NCBI GenBank assembly: GCA_000827265.1
Contig: KN834805.1
Location: 5,966-62,797 of the forward strand
Source: Collybiopsis luxurians FD-317 M1
Taxonomy: Eukaryota; Basidiomycota; Agaricomycetes; Agaricales; Omphalotaceae
Direction: 5' to 3'
DNA length: 56,832 nucleotides
This document shows, in pieces, positions 55,950 through 56,832 of this stretch; the stretch's first letter is position 1, and each line of letters begins with the position of its first letter. The notes beneath the pieces were generated by a model. It saw only the letters and a list, made by a program, of their open reading frames with translations. It was not told where the DNA came from and ran no database searches. A program made the translations under genes and the position numbers.

Positions 55950-56832
55950 GGAGGAGCCCATCATCCATTAGTGAAGCTATACCAATGGCATGACACCACT
56001 TACTTTCTGTTAAATGGGATAAAAGAAAACCCATCATCAGCTCTGGGTAACATACATAACTGCCATGGCACCACTTACTTGCTATTAAAATGAACACAAA
56101 AGAAAAAAGAAAACCCATCATCAGCCTTCTTGGGAGAAATAAGTACATGAGGAGCATGGCACCACTTACTTTCTATTGAGTTGAGAAAAAGAAAACCCAT
56201 CATCAGCCTCAGGGGACATACACAAGGGGCATGGCACCACCTACTTCCTATGGATTGAGAAAAAGAAAACCCATCATCAGCCTCAGGGGATATACAAGAG
56301 GGGCATGGCACCACTTACATCCTATTGGATTGAGAAAAAGAAAACCCATCATCAGGATTGGGGGACATACATGAGGGGCATAGCACTACTTACAAGCTAT
56401 TGGATTGAGAAACAGAAAACCCATCATCAGCATTGGGGGAGATACATGGGGGGCATGGCACCACTTACTTGCTATTGGATTAAGAAAAAGAAAACCCATC
56501 ATCAGCCTCAGGGGACATACATGAGAGGCATGGCACCACTTACTCCCTATTGGATTGAGAAAAAGAAAACCCATCATCAGCATCAGGGGGCATACATGAG
56601 GGGCATGGCACCACTTACTCGCTATTGGATTGAGAAAAATAAAACCCATCATCAGCATTGGGGGACATACATGGGGGGCATGGAATCACTTACATACTAT
56701 TGGATTGAGAAAAAGAAAACCCATCATCAGCACCAGGGGACATACATGAGGAGCATGACACCACTTACAACCTATTGGATTGAGAAAAAGAAAACCCATC
56801 ATCAGCATCAGGGGACATACATGAGGGGCATG
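55950..56832. repeat. 75-bp minisatellite
   Basis: At least a dozen tandem units, reaching the window end. The anchor CCCATCATCAG recurs at 56,195, 56,270, 56,345, 56,420, 56,495, 56,570, 56,645, 56,720 and 56,795, exactly 75 bases apart; the first units (55,957, 56,030 and 56,114) are spaced 73-84. Because 75 is a multiple of three, minus-strand frames stay open and look like a 25-residue repeat protein (LMMGFLFLNPI and KWCHAPHV), but nothing else supports a gene. Confidence 0.9.

Larger units (their letters stand above)
38160..56832. mobile_element. CpG-depleted transposon island
   Basis: From about 38,160 to the window end CG dinucleotides become rare and TG/CA abundant, and no host gene is visible. 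The island holds a Plavaka transposase relic, a KDZ-type relic, hairpin-bearing repeats, several short tandem arrays and a 75-bp minisatellite. The pattern fits cytosine-methylated, deaminated repeats. Entries below describe the parts; stretches not listed (for example 40,300-41,000, 53,500-54,700 and 55,440-55,940) showed nothing I could identify. Confidence 0.85.

Noticed and set aside
55939..56658. Repeat-protein genes on the minus strand
   Set aside because: The frames are open only because the minisatellite unit is 75 bases; no promoter, start context or homologue.
55950..56832. CRISPR array
   Set aside because: The units are near-identical over their full length with no unique spacers, and the DNA is eukaryotic.

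Overview
The window reads as nuclear DNA of a filamentous basidiomycete, most likely an Agaricomycete. The signs are very short introns (about 45-65 bases) interrupting nearly every gene, a class I hydrophobin, a fungal adenylate-forming reductase, BTB and leucine-rich orphan proteins of the agaric type, and remnants of Plavaka- and KDZ-like transposons. I cannot name the species.

Layout: 1-3,050 is a left edge with a truncated gene, CpG-poor transposon debris and a telomere-like hairpin block. 3,050-14,611 is a lectin locus with three copies of a cyanovirin-N homology (CVNH) gene. Copies A (minus) and B (plus) lie on the arms of a large imperfect palindrome; copy C is older and stands alone. 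15,415-36,901 is ordinary gene-rich DNA: a leucine-rich orphan, two tandem GH28 polygalacturonases, hexokinase, an adenylate-forming reductase, mannose-6-phosphate isomerase, a BTB protein, an alpha/beta hydrolase, RPB9, a decayed pseudogene and a hydrophobin. From about 38,100 to the end the DNA becomes strongly CpG-poor and repetitive: a dead transposon island with a Plavaka transposase relic, a KDZ-associated relic, hairpin repeats and a 75-bp minisatellite.

Main result: each lectin locus looks like two adjacent small genes, but the reading frames join through two short introns into one gene. The product has two CVNH domains joined by a linker (with a PPxY motif in copies B and C), followed by a helical domain of about 190 residues. 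In all three copies the apparent stop codon after the first domain is the TAG of a GTAG splice donor, so splicing versus intron retention would switch between a full protein and a single-domain lectin. All three models stay in frame over four coding exons (459, 450 and 471 residues). No signal peptide is visible, so a cytosolic defence or recognition lectin is the natural inference; function is untested.

The metabolic genes fit a plant-tissue degrader or associate (secreted exo-polygalacturonases, hexokinase, mannose-6-phosphate isomerase), but apart from shared short promoters (reductase/isomerase and hydrolase/RPB9) nothing shows that they act as a cluster. All gene models are hand-spliced from the sequence and unsupported by transcripts.
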